Part shown: piece by piece, positions 12,176 through 20,705 of the stretch
Layout of the letters: each line of letters opens with the position of its first letter
How positions within the stretch are numbered: the first letter of the stretch is position 1
Source: Melitaea cinxia
Taxonomy: Eukaryota; Arthropoda; Insecta; Lepidoptera; Nymphalidae
Assembly: GCF_905220565.1 (NCBI RefSeq)
Contig: NC_059409.1
Span: forward strand, 2,425,501 to 2,489,500
Direction of reading: 5' to 3'
DNA: 64,000 nucleotides
Made by a program: the position numbers and the translations under genes
The notes under the pieces: generated by a model
Databases searched by the model: none
Told to the model about the DNA's origin: nothing
What the model saw: only the letters and a program-made list of their open reading frames with translations

Positions 12176-12758
12176 TAATTACCGTGGCGTGTCCGCACAC
12201 CAACTTAATCTTAAAACTTGCTTGTAATTTTTATAGCGTATAGATTTACTTTGATCCATTCAACGTTTTAAACGATATTAAGCAGCGTGTATCGCATAAC
12301 AAAATATTAACTCAATAGAACCAGTCTACAAATAATTATTATGAAGTAATCGTATGTCCAATGGAAACTTCTAATTGCCGTAACATCTGCTGTTCTCGTG
12401 TGCACATCCCTAAATAAAAGTATTTGGCACATCACTACCGTACGCATCGCGTCTCCTCAGTGTGTACCGAGGTCCATCAGCAGTTGTATGACTCTCATGT
12501 TAGTGTACCGCCAATGAAGCACGTGAGTATATAATTACCGTAGCCTTGGTTAAAAACTTTTCTAATTACCGTTGTTCTTATTTTAATACTAGATTTTTAA
12601 GATAGACACAAGTTGATCATGTAAATGGAGACAGTACTTTGGCCTCCGTACGTTGTAATAAGCTAGAATTTGTATACTGTGTCGGTTTTAAACATTTTTA
12701 TGAAAATTTATCGTTTTCTAATTACCGTATACTAATTACCATATGTTTATAATTACCG
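12176..12758 (+). repeat. Subterminal TAATTACCG motif cluster
   Basis: TAATTACCG occurs exactly at about 12176, 12532, 12563, 12719 and 12750, with one-base variants at 12372 (TAATTGCCG) and 12733 (TAATTACCA). Several share the longer form TTCTAATTACCGT. On the far side of the gene remnant it recurs at 14205 and, with one change, 14237, and inverted at 14387. All the left copies point the same way. Repeated short motifs just inside transposon ends usually bind the transposase; that role is inferred. Confidence 0.75.
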
Positions 12759-12869
12759 TTGTATGAAAAAGTAATACTTGTTTACCGCGGTTTTCGTAGA
12801 TTATTATTATTATTGTCCGTAAATATGCCTATATTATATGCTGACCATTCATCAAATTATTTAATTTAT

Positions 12870-13918
12870 AGGATAGGAAAACCTAAAAAGACCAAAGAGC
12901 AAGTTAAAGAAAATAGAAGGCTTGCCGCGCGACAATGCCGAGAACGAATTAAAAATGCCCCTTTTTGTATTAGCAATCAAAAAAAAAAAATAAAGGAGAA
13001 AGAAGGGTACAATAAAAAAAATAAAAAAATACTGCTTATCTGCGAAATGTCACCAAAAGCCGGAAGAAAACTCAAAAAAGAAGTAGAGAAAATTTCAGAG
13101 CTTACTATAAAAGACAAAAGGAAAAGGGAAAATTGAAAACAATCGAGGAAGAAGTGACCTTAGATATAGAGGTGCTTGATAACAATATAACAGATCCTCT
13201 TGAAACTTTGTCACACCACATCTCAATGATTTATCATACTCGCTGCGCTAAAAAGTACATTAAAAGAGTACAAAATTGTCCCGAAAATCCCAAATCAAAA
13301 AAAGAAGATAATCAGCAAGACGAAATTTTTCTGCAGTCGACTTTTTTTGAAAAAGAATTAGTTCCCTTGAAAAAGACACCAAATTTTAAACCTTCTTTAA
13401 CCACATCCACGCCGCGTCCATCTAGTGCTCTGTCATCATCTTCTACTGAAAGTATGTTATTTTATTATTAAACGATAATGAACATTTGACCGAAAATAAA
13501 GATACAAGTGTGAATATTACGGAACGAGCGTCTTCCTTGTATTCAACACCAACTTCACTAACTTCTCCATCTTCAAAGATAACTGTCGAGAAACCGATAC
13601 GTAAAAAAATCTCACTCTTATTGTTATTTAGAAGGTATGTATAGAAAACAAATAAAGAAATGTCATATTTGAGACAAAACAATAGAGCTAAGAAGAGCAA
13701 AAGAAAAGTACAGGAAGCAAGCATTAAGACTGAAATATAAAACACGCTACATCCAAAACCAAAACAAAGTCATGATAAAGAAATAGAACCAAAGTATTTA
13801 CATAATAATAATATAGGGACTACTGTAGAGAAAACCAAACAAGACGTCCAAATTTTTGTAGAGCAAGATAAGATCAGTCGCATTTGTCCTGGCATGAGAG
13901 AATATATTTCAAGAAAAA
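12870..13918 (+). pseudogene. Broken gene for a basic transposon protein
   Basis: The reading frame is continuous only if about two frame changes and two stops are ignored: roughly 12870-13136, 13133-13460, 13470-13632 and 13633-13918. The start encodes a very basic stretch (KPKKTKEQVKENRRLAARQC). A Ser/Thr/Pro-rich linker follows near 13380-13560, then another Lys/Arg-rich part, then a segment containing FVEQDKISRICPGMREYI just before the inserted retroposon. RxxAARQ-type basic starts and a D-[DE]-x-S-R-x-x-PG motif recall uncharacterised transposon-encoded proteins of insects; this is from memory and not checked. The C-terminal part is absent. Without a search the enzyme class stays open. 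Confidence 0.5.
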
Positions 13919-14198
13919 CGTGGCGTGAACTCATGTGTCTTGTCTTGTTTTGCCCATAGTCACCACGCTGGGCAGGCGGGTTGGAGACCGCAGGGCTGGC
14001 TTTGTTGCACCTAAGACGCTGCTGCCCGTCTTCGGCCTGTGTATTTCAAAACCAATAGTTGGATGGTTATCCCGCCATCGGTCGGCACTTTCAAGTTCCA
14101 GGGTGGTAGTGGAACTGTGTAATCCCTTAGTCGCCTCTTACGATACTCACGGGAAGAGAGGGAGTGGCTATATTCTTACTGCCGTAACCACACAGCAT
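13919..14198 (-). mobile_element. R-family retroposon inside the transposon, 3' end lost
   Basis: It matches the family defined by 16216-16557: GTGAACTCATGTGT, TTGCCCATAGTCACCACGCT, AGACGCTGCTGCCCGTCTTC and the terminal GCCGTAACCACACAGCA. It is on the minus strand, so its intact right edge is its 5' end and the missing left edge is its 3' end with the (ATG)n tail. Retroposons normally lose 5' sequence, so the 3' loss suggests a later deletion that also removed the rest of the transposon gene. The 90-codon frame inside it is chance. Confidence 0.75.
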
Positions 14199-14407
14199 AT
14201 TTTCTAATTACCGTTACATTAAATATAAAAATTTTCTAATTACCATACCCATAAATTTTTTAAGTCTCATTATCTAGAAAACCACAAATAACTGTTACAT
14301 GCCAAATTAATTATTGAATTCGTATTTATGATTTGTTTCATATTTTAATGTGTTTAAGTCAAATCAGTGAAAAATAAAAAACGTCACGGTAATTAGGCAA
14401 AGAACGC

Positions 14408-14576
14408 CGAATTGGAGAATGACCGTTATCATAAAAATGCTGCTAGTGGACACTGGATGGGGAACCTTGAAATTTTATTTATAATTATATTTTGAACGAT
14501 TTCACCAATTTTCAACTTGTTGTAAATTTTTGTTGATTCACTTCTTTTTTGGTTTAATTTGACCGGACTGTGAGCG
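14408..14576 (-). repeat. Right terminal inverted repeat of the 12-14.5 kb transposon
   Basis: This is the inverse of 11784-11999. The matching blocks are AATTGGAGAATGACCG, GGGGAACCTTGAAA, the TATAATTATATTTTGAACGA core and AATTTGACCGGACTGTGAGCG. A single inverted CGGTAATTA lies just inside it at 14387. Confidence 0.75.
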
Positions 14577-15243
14577 TTAATAGTACTCTCTCCTCAAAGA
14601 CACCAATCATTGTTGATAGAACACATTAAAAATATTAGATTATTTTTTATTTAAATATACGATTCGTTACTCAATCAGTCTTAATTTTAATTTACCTACA
14701 AATCCTTTTTTCAAATAACAAACGCTTTCAAACATTTCAGTGTTTGAAAGCGTTTTGTGTTCATCTACATACTTCTTCACAGAATTTAGTCAAAACATCT
14801 TCGACTAATATCCACAGTAATGAAAGCTAAGCCTCTGAACTCAAACTTGAATCAACGGGGACTAGATAGATTGAATGAAATGACTAAGTCAGTGGAATTG
14901 AGGTGAAATTGCTTGCTACGTATCAATCTATTCACCTTCTCTGAGTTGAAAGGAGCGTTTACATCGGTTAGTGTACTAGCTGACTGTCATTAAATTAATC
15001 TTTTATTTCGACATTTGCGAACATAAATCTAAATCGATATTTTGAGTAGTTTGCTGTTATAATAATCACTAGTTTGCTTAAAATTATACCAAATAATTAT
15101 TATACAACCTTTTTTGTTAATATGATTTGAATTTACTACTTAAGAATCGATTTTCATATAAAGCCTCAAAAGCTATCATACCGGGGTATGACAAAAATAT
15201 ATGGATAAAATCTACTGAATGAATGACCTCGTTACATAACAAC
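14577..15243. other. AT-rich spacer containing one hairpin
   Basis: Apart from the hairpin at 14721-14754 no feature is seen. Confidence 0.45.
14721..14754. repeat. 14-bp perfect hairpin
   Basis: AACGCTTTCAAACA (14721-14734) is followed by the 6-base loop TTTCAG and its exact complement at 14741-14754. It lies just outside the right end of the decayed transposon. Confidence 0.8.
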
Positions 15244-15415
15244 AGGAGTTTAAAATGACAATAATGACAGGAAAACGAATATTGGAATCAATCGAATTCC
15301 TCTAAGTTTCGTTACTTGAATTATGTTTCAATGAACTCTACTACGAGTATAATAACATGAGATAATGACAAAGCTTTTGAACTGAACATAATATTCCTCT
15401 ATTATACAAAACTGT
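15244..15415 (+). repeat. Left arm of a 172-bp inverted repeat
   Basis: This arm, starting AGGAGTTTAAAATGACAATA, is matched base for base by the complement of 16558-16729 with only three differences (one near 15303, two near 15394). There are no insertions or deletions over 172 bases. The arms share no family with other repeats in the window. Confidence 0.9.
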
Positions 15416-15491
15416 TTAACACAGAAGTGTGCCTGCGCTTATACCTACTCTGTCTATTCTACGCACCGTTCACTTTTCATGCGTGAGTTAA

Positions 15492-15830
15492 GATGTCATG
15501 TGATCCCATTTAAATTTAATTGAGATCTAACAAGTACTTTTCAATTTATATCTAATAATACGTATTTTCTTGACGATTTTTTCGTCGATTAACGTTTGTA
15601 TTATACCGCATAACGTGGGTACGCGTCGTTGTCGTAACGCCATCTATCGGAAACCAATAGGATTCCGATAGATGGCGTCATTTGATTCGTTTATTTACCA
15701 TTTGAAATTTTATTAACTATTTTCTTAGACTAGTAAGCCTTTTTTGAGCCTATTTTGACAGTCGATCTAAAGGAGTAAACTCCAGTCGTACGTCGGTGCT
15801 GACACGCACAATTTTTATTTTATTTTATTC
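15492..15830 (+). repeat. M-family MITE fragments
   Basis: 15492-15622 matches the middle of the M family (CATTTAAATTTAATTGAGAT, ATATCTAATAATACG, TTGTATTATACCGCATAACG). A second piece at about 15770-15830 (GGAGTAAACTCCAGTCGTAC, ACACGCACAATTTT) resembles the sequence after the M fragment at 32.2 kb. A hairpin separates them. Both lie within the spacer of the 172-bp inverted repeat. Confidence 0.55.
15637..15678. repeat. 16-bp perfect hairpin
   Basis: ACGCCATCTATCGGAA (15637-15652) is followed by a 10-base loop and its exact complement at 15663-15678. It is more GC-rich than its surroundings and sits inside the M-family debris. Confidence 0.8.
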
Positions 15831-16215
15831 ATTTTTATTACTTCATCTTTATGGTTTGTAAAATATTATTGTACAGCCTATAGACAGTTTTCTTTCTCTC
15901 GTTTTTACATACATTATAACAGTTTTATCATAATTGCTGTATGTGGTACATAATAACAGGAACTAATTTAGAGTTGTCATCAAAACGGTTCGTATAATAT
16001 TCTCATGTTGTATTTTATCTTACATAAATATAATACCATAGCATATAACCAAGTTACTTAGCTACATATTTTAAACACTAAACTATTATATTGGTGCTAT
16101 ATGTAGGTTTATCATAGGGCTTATACTAATATTATAATTGTAGCGCTCTTGATATTACGAGGACGTAGCTGTACATAATACTTGCATTAATTACTTTGAA
16201 TATTACAGTTTTGTA

Positions 16216-16557
16216 TCATCATCATCATTACAGCCTATACAGTCCACTGCTGGACATAGGCCTCCACAAGTTTACGTCAAAAATAACGTGAACTCATGTG
16301 TTTTGCCCATAGTCACCACGCTGGGCAGGCGGGTTGGTGACCGCAGTACTGGCTTTGTCACACCAAAGACGCTGCTGCCCGTCTTCGGCCTGTTTATTTC
16401 AAAGCCAGCAGTTGGATGGTTATCCCGCCATCGGTCGGCTTCTTAAGTTCCAAGGTGGTTGTGGAACCTTGTTATCCCTTAGTCGCCTCTTACGACACCC
16501 ACGGGAAGAGAGGGGGTGGCTAAATTCTTTAGTGCCGTAGCCACACAGCACACACAC
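16216..16557 (-). mobile_element. R-family retroposon, full length with target duplication
   Basis: The minus-strand element begins at the right with GTGTGGCTACGGCACTAAAG and ends at the left with GCCTATGTCCAGCAGTGGAC and a (GAT)n/(ATG)n tail, seen on the plus strand as TATCATCATCATCATT. It is flanked by an 11-bp direct repeat ACAGTTTTGTA at 16205-16215 and 16558-16568. A simple-repeat tail and a target duplication mark LINE-driven retroposition. Elements of this kind are common in Lepidoptera; the driving LINE (perhaps RTE-like, by its tail) is inferred. Confidence 0.85.
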
Positions 16558-16729
16558 ACAGTTTTGTATAATAGAGATATATTATGTTCAGTTCAAAAGC
16601 TTTGTCATTATCTCATGTTATTATACTCGTAGTAGAGTTCATTGAAACATAATTCAAGTAACGAAACTTTGAGGAATTCGATTGATTCCAATATTCGTTT
16701 TCCTGTCATTATTGTCATTTTAAACTCCT
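16558..16729 (-). repeat. Right arm of a 172-bp inverted repeat
   Basis: Inverse copy of 15244-15415. Its inner end ACAGTTTTGTA also forms one side of the target duplication of the retroposon at 16216-16557, so that retroposon landed exactly at the inner edge of the arm. Without it the arms would be about 790 bases apart. Confidence 0.9.
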
Positions 16730-17700
16730 AGTAACGATAATTTTTATCAGAAGGCGAATTAGTCGCTAAGACATAGTAGAAATCCGTGGCGAGTTAATCT
16801 CTATATAAGAAAGTAGGCACTCTCTTCATAATGAGACATTAACAATTTTCCTATCAATTCACGATATTGCTTCAATTATATTTCGAACTATCAAATAATT
16901 ACCAACAAAATGTTTAAATGTTCAAAGTAATTACATTAAATTAATAATAATCAATCTAGTAATTGTTTCGCTAATCAAAGGACCGTGATTAAATTCGATC
17001 CGAACTATTGTAATTGCTTAGCAATTTGAAGATTTGGACGGTCGAATTGGATAAGTTTTCGAGTGTTTTACTTTATTGTTTGATCTATTTTTACGTGATT
17101 GGACTTTGAAATCTGTATCACTATATCTTTATAGTACTTTCAAAGGTCAATTTTATTTTAATGAATCGAATTCTCATTCAGTTTCAATCTCCAGTAATGC
17201 GTGAAATGCTTTGAAAATACACTAGAACTAAATTGAACGTTTTAAGTAATGAACATTTTAAATTTTAGCGTCGTTTTAATACTGAATTATTTAATGATTT
17301 TAAATTAAATCTTAATGAATACAATGAATTGTCTATTTATCTTGGTAATACAGTTTGAAAGCCTTTTACACAATGACAGACGATTTCACGTAAAATAGAA
17401 TTATACGAGTATACTGTTAGTTTAAAATTATTAGAAAACGTTGATGATGTCACCATTATTATTGTGACGTTATACGTACATTATTTGTGCTGCTAAATTA
17501 AAATATGTTTAAATTTAATATTTTAATACGTGAAATGATTTTTCTTTAAAAAAAAAAACATTAGTTTATTATAATTAAATGAAATTAAAATCTACAGTAA
17601 TTTATGATACACTATTTTATCATAAATAATTTTTTTTTTCTACAAAAAAAAATAATAAATTCATCATCCGGCATTTATATATTCGCGCGGGCAACATTTT
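16730..17700. other. AT-rich spacer, no feature seen
   Basis: No repeat match, RNA or convincing frame. It lies directly upstream of the possible promoter at 17742. Confidence 0.45.
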
Positions 17701-17741
17701 ATCTTTTTTTCAAAAATTCAAATGAATCTTTTGTCTCTGCC

Positions 17742-17748
17742 TATAAAA
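17742..17748 (+). promoter_or_regulatory. Possible TATA box
   Basis: CTATAAAAACGGC gives a good TATA box, and TCATTC at 17773 sits 31 bases downstream, the usual distance to an insect initiator. The interval is GC-rich (GTCGCCGCCGCGTC) in an AT-rich region. TATA-like strings are common in AT-rich DNA, so the spacing and the splice donor further on carry the argument. Confidence 0.35.
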
Positions 17749-17772
17749 ACGGCAGTACTGGTCGCCGCCGCG

Positions 17773-17960
17773 TCATTCATTTTGGAATTTTGTTTCAAGA
17801 AATAGTTAACGTACATCACACCTTTTATTACGGTCTCTATACGGTGGCTAATATATATTTAAGCATCGTAACCGTACTTTATAAAATTGTGTGATCCTTG
17901 CTTAGCGTTGTCTCGATTCAACAAATATTATAGTGTCAGTGTTTATCGCCCCCAAACTGG
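17773..17960 (+). other. Possible untranslated first exon
   Basis: From the suggested initiator at 17773 to the strong splice donor CTGG|GTAAGT at 17960/17961 there are 188 bases with no ATG, as expected of a 5' leader. If real, the gene's coding exons lie to the right, possibly beyond this window, and much of the window would be its first intron. No acceptor or downstream exon was identified, so this remains a hypothesis. Confidence 0.3.
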
Positions 17961-18191
17961 GTAAGTGGTATTTTTATATAGCAGGCAATTTATGTAGTTA
18001 ATGCAAGTAATCATGCCTATTGTAAAATATAATATTTGTATTCAGTAGCATAAATCTCATCTCAATTATGTTCTTAGATTTCATTTTTCAAGTCTACCCT
18101 CATTTTTAATATTTTTTATTATAATTGTATAATTCATTATCAGTTAACCTTCTTTTTAAAAATAATTATCTCCGCTTCTGGCTTTATGATC

Positions 18192-18245
18192 CCACGGCAC
18201 TACTGCTACAAATTAGGTGCTTTCTTTTATAACGCAGTGCCGTGG
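18192..18245. repeat. 10-bp stem with long loop
   Basis: CCACGGCACT (18192-18201) and AGTGCCGTGG (18236-18245) are exact complements around a 34-base loop. The structure sits just before the minisatellite and GC-rich patch. Confidence 0.6.
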
Positions 18246-18301
18246 ATGTTTGCAAATAGTGCTGGAACGCTTATTTTTATATTTTGATGGCGCGTTCCAG
18301 G

Positions 18302-18435
18302 GTTCGACGTTTGGGTCACCAAGTTCGACGTTTGGGTCACCAATTTCGACGTTTGGGTCACCAAGTTCGACGATTGGGTCACCGATTTCGACGTTTGGCT
18401 CACCAATTACGACGCTCAAACTAATTTCGACGTTT
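18302..18435 (+). repeat. 21-bp minisatellite, about six units
   Basis: The unit is TTCGACGTTTGGGTCACCAA plus one base (G or T before the T run). Units start at 18302, 18323, 18344, 18365 and 18386, then a diverged 18-base unit at 18407 and a partial unit at 18425. As the period is a multiple of three, both strands stay open. The plus strand would read STFGSPS repeats and the minus strand GDPNVE(I/L) repeats. Confidence 0.9.
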
Positions 18436-18735
18436 CCACATAACCCCGACGACGAGAGTGCACTCCGCCGGGTCTTGAATTACCCGTTCCTGCCGCCCCC
18501 GGTCGAAAGCGGAATCCTGCCACGCGACTCCCGGGAATATCACCTGCACGGCGAACCAGGAGAGTACCTGAGCCGAACTGCATTTGGAGCTTGTGTGAAT
18601 TGGGTGCTCGACCCCGCCCATATACGTACATTTTTTATTTTCTACCTCACCGGGTTAATTAATTTAATAAATTTTTTTTGTTCATGGTACCCTGGTTTTA
18701 TTTACATCTCTAATAGACCAGGGGAACCGTGACAT
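18436..18735 (+). other. GC-rich patch downstream of the minisatellite
   Basis: 18436-18620 is strikingly GC-rich (CTGCCGCCCCCGGTCG, CCCGCCCATA). A plus-strand frame of 171 codons is open from 18217 through the minisatellite and this patch to a TGA at 18730; two minus-strand frames of 66-71 codons overlap it. I recognise none of the translations. GC-rich DNA has few stops, so openness alone proves little. It could be the 3' end of a transposable element or an exon of a fast-evolving gene. Confidence 0.3.
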
Positions 18736-18919
18736 TATTATTATCGACAAAACTAATTATAGTTCGCAATGTTCTGTACAGATTAATTAGAAGCTCTTCC
18801 AAGTAGGTATATGAGAATATAGGAGAGTGATCAATCTTAATTAAAGAAATACGCGAATACTTAATGTTTTTCCTTATTGGGAACTGTGACCATAGTTTAC
18901 TTTAAACAATTATTATTTG

Positions 18920-19176
18920 CTTCAGTCTTATAATATCCCACTGCTGGATTAGAGCTTAATCCACCACGCTGCTCTAATGCAGGTGTACATGATAACAACC
19001 GGGACCGACAGCTTAGCATGCTATCCGAGGCACGATGGGGAGACCCACAAGGACTAACAACCAGACCAAAAATAAATATTTTTATAAATACAAATATCCC
19101 CTCCGAGCAGGAATCGAACCCGCGTGTTTTAGGCACCGCCGACTTTGCACACGCACCATTACACCAAAGTAGTCGG
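18920..19176 (-). mobile_element. tRNA-derived SINE (family S1)
   Basis: On the minus strand the head, right end near 19176, carries an A box TTGGTGTAATGGTG and a B box GGTTCGATTCC, as in tRNA-derived SINEs transcribed by RNA polymerase III. The body has TCTCCCCATCGTGCCTCGGA and GTCGGTCCCGGTTGTTATCA, and the 3' end is CCAGCAGTGGGATATTATAA. The head differs from other S1 copies (TGGCGCAGCGG), so it may come from a different tRNA joined to the same body. Confidence 0.8.
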
Positions 19177-20100
19177 ATTTATTATTAATTTATAACTAAT
19201 TGTTTCGTTTTATTGTACTTATCATTAAAAATATGGAAGTTTTTTCTACTTTCATTCGTGTCAAGTAAAAAGAATAATAACCATAATAAAATATATTAAA
19301 AACAGCTGCCTCGAACACAATCTGGCGGTCTTAAAAAGAAGTACTTTTGAGAAAAAGTTTTTGTTAACAGTACAAAGAAAAAAAGGAAGATAGAAACTGT
19401 TTCTATCATTTAAAGCTGAGAGTACGACGAGATAAAACGAAACATTTTATTATTTTTACGGCTTTTTTTTTCAAAAGTCATTGACATTGTTTATCTCGCA
19501 CAGTTACGGATAGGCTGCCAAAACTTTATAATCAGAAGATAAAAGTGGCAATACGATTTTTGGTATTATAGGTTTCAATAGAAATATCTGACAGATAAAT
19601 TCAATTAAAAAACTGATTTATATTTACACCAAGAAACAATAAAATCAAATCAAATTAAAAAATAGTTAATCAGAAACATATTATTAGGAAACTAAAACTT
19701 AAAACTTACTTGTCAGATCTCCCTCAAAATGGGACCACACAACAAGCAAATATTTTTCGAGCACCAAGCTTTCAAATAAAAAATATATATATATAAAAAT
19801 CGGCATACCCAGTAAAAAGTTATAAGGTAATACACAAAAAAAAAAATCAACAAAATTGTAAACCTCCATTTTTAATTTGTTTAAAAATAAATTAATACTA
19901 CCATTTTTTTTGTTTTTTTATTTTTATTTTTTTGTTTTTGCGCTTCGTTTATATATGTATTTATTCATCTCTTGTCATACACTTAGCCTTATTGTCAAGT
20001 TCAGCCTCTTTTTATTATTCTATCCGTCTTAACCAGACGATGAATTATAAAAATATTATTTCTAAAGATTTCTCGACTCGAACAAAACTGGAGTTGAAGT
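19177..20100. other. AT-rich spacer, no supported gene
   Basis: Simple A and T runs occur near 19775-19930. A 63-codon frame at 19932 is low-complexity and not supported. Confidence 0.5.
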
Positions 20101-20104
20101 TTGT

Positions 20105-20395
20105 TGGGTCGTGTCTAACTTAATAATGTAAATTTATATATTATTGTGTTCTACTGTAAAATTAGAAGGTATTATTAATATTTTAATCGTTCTTCGTGAA
20201 GTGTATCGGTTAACATCAAAATTTATATCTATTTGTTATTGATTATTAATGGTATAAAAATAATATAATATAATAATAATATATACTATAATATAATAAT
20301 ATATACTATCTGTAAATATTTAGTTCTTAAGTTTTGAATTGTAAATATGTATAATATTTTGTATAAATAAAGGTTTATAGTATAAAGTTTGTTTT
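20105..20395 (+). repeat. Possible retroelement 3' end with polyadenylation signal
   Basis: TATTTAGTTCTTAAGTTTTG, TGTAAATATGTATA and GTATAAATAAAGG end this stretch. A closely similar string (TATTTAGTTCTTAACTTGTA, TGTAAATATGTATA, ATAATAAA) occurs at 46588-46630. Two copies of a sequence ending at an AATAAA-type signal suggest a dispersed retroelement 3' end. Internally there is a TATAATATAATAATATATAC direct duplication. Confidence 0.4.
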
Positions 20396-20479
20396 ATTGT
20401 AAAGCCTTTTAAATGTACAGAAGTTTCGTACTTCTCTCAATGTATTAATTGTTATTTTCTTTATTTGACTTAATTATAT

Positions 20480-20705
20480 CTTATAATATATATACACACG
20501 GTCGTCTGTTCCTATGGTAAGCAACTTAATACTTGTGTTTTAGTTAACAGCCGGCTGTTATAGTAAATTATACATATACATAATACATATTATATAAATA
20601 TATAAATACAAATATTTACACCCAGGCTCAACTGGAAATCGGACACGCAACTCGTGGAGCAAAAAGCAGAGCCAATAGAAACTGCGCCAACGGGGTAGTA
20701 CTTTG
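20480..20705 (-). mobile_element. tRNA-derived SINE (family S2)
   Basis: The right end, read on the minus strand, begins TACTACCCCGTTGGCGCAGT, a tRNA-like head with a recognisable A box. The left part contains AACAGCCGGCTGTTA and TTGCTTACCATAGGAACAGA. Two other copies at 43335 and 57205 share this body. The B box is poor here. Confidence 0.65.

Larger units (their letters stand above)
11784..14576. mobile_element. Decayed DNA transposon with long inverted ends, family not identified
   Basis: About 170-220 bp at the left end is repeated in inverse order at the right end. Inside the left end is a run of TAATTACCG motifs, then a broken gene for a basic protein (12870-13918), then a later retroposon insertion (13919-14198), then more TAATTACCG motifs. 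This is the layout of a cut-and-paste element: inverted ends, subterminal binding sites and a transposase-like gene. I cannot assign the superfamily. Target duplications could not be fixed because the outer ends have decayed. Confidence 0.65.

Noticed and set aside
13443..13745. 100-codon minus-strand frame
   Set aside because: It is the antisense shadow of the broken transposon gene.
18302..18435. Short regular repeats as a possible CRISPR array
   Set aside because: The 21-bp units are directly adjacent with no spacers, and the DNA is clearly from an animal.
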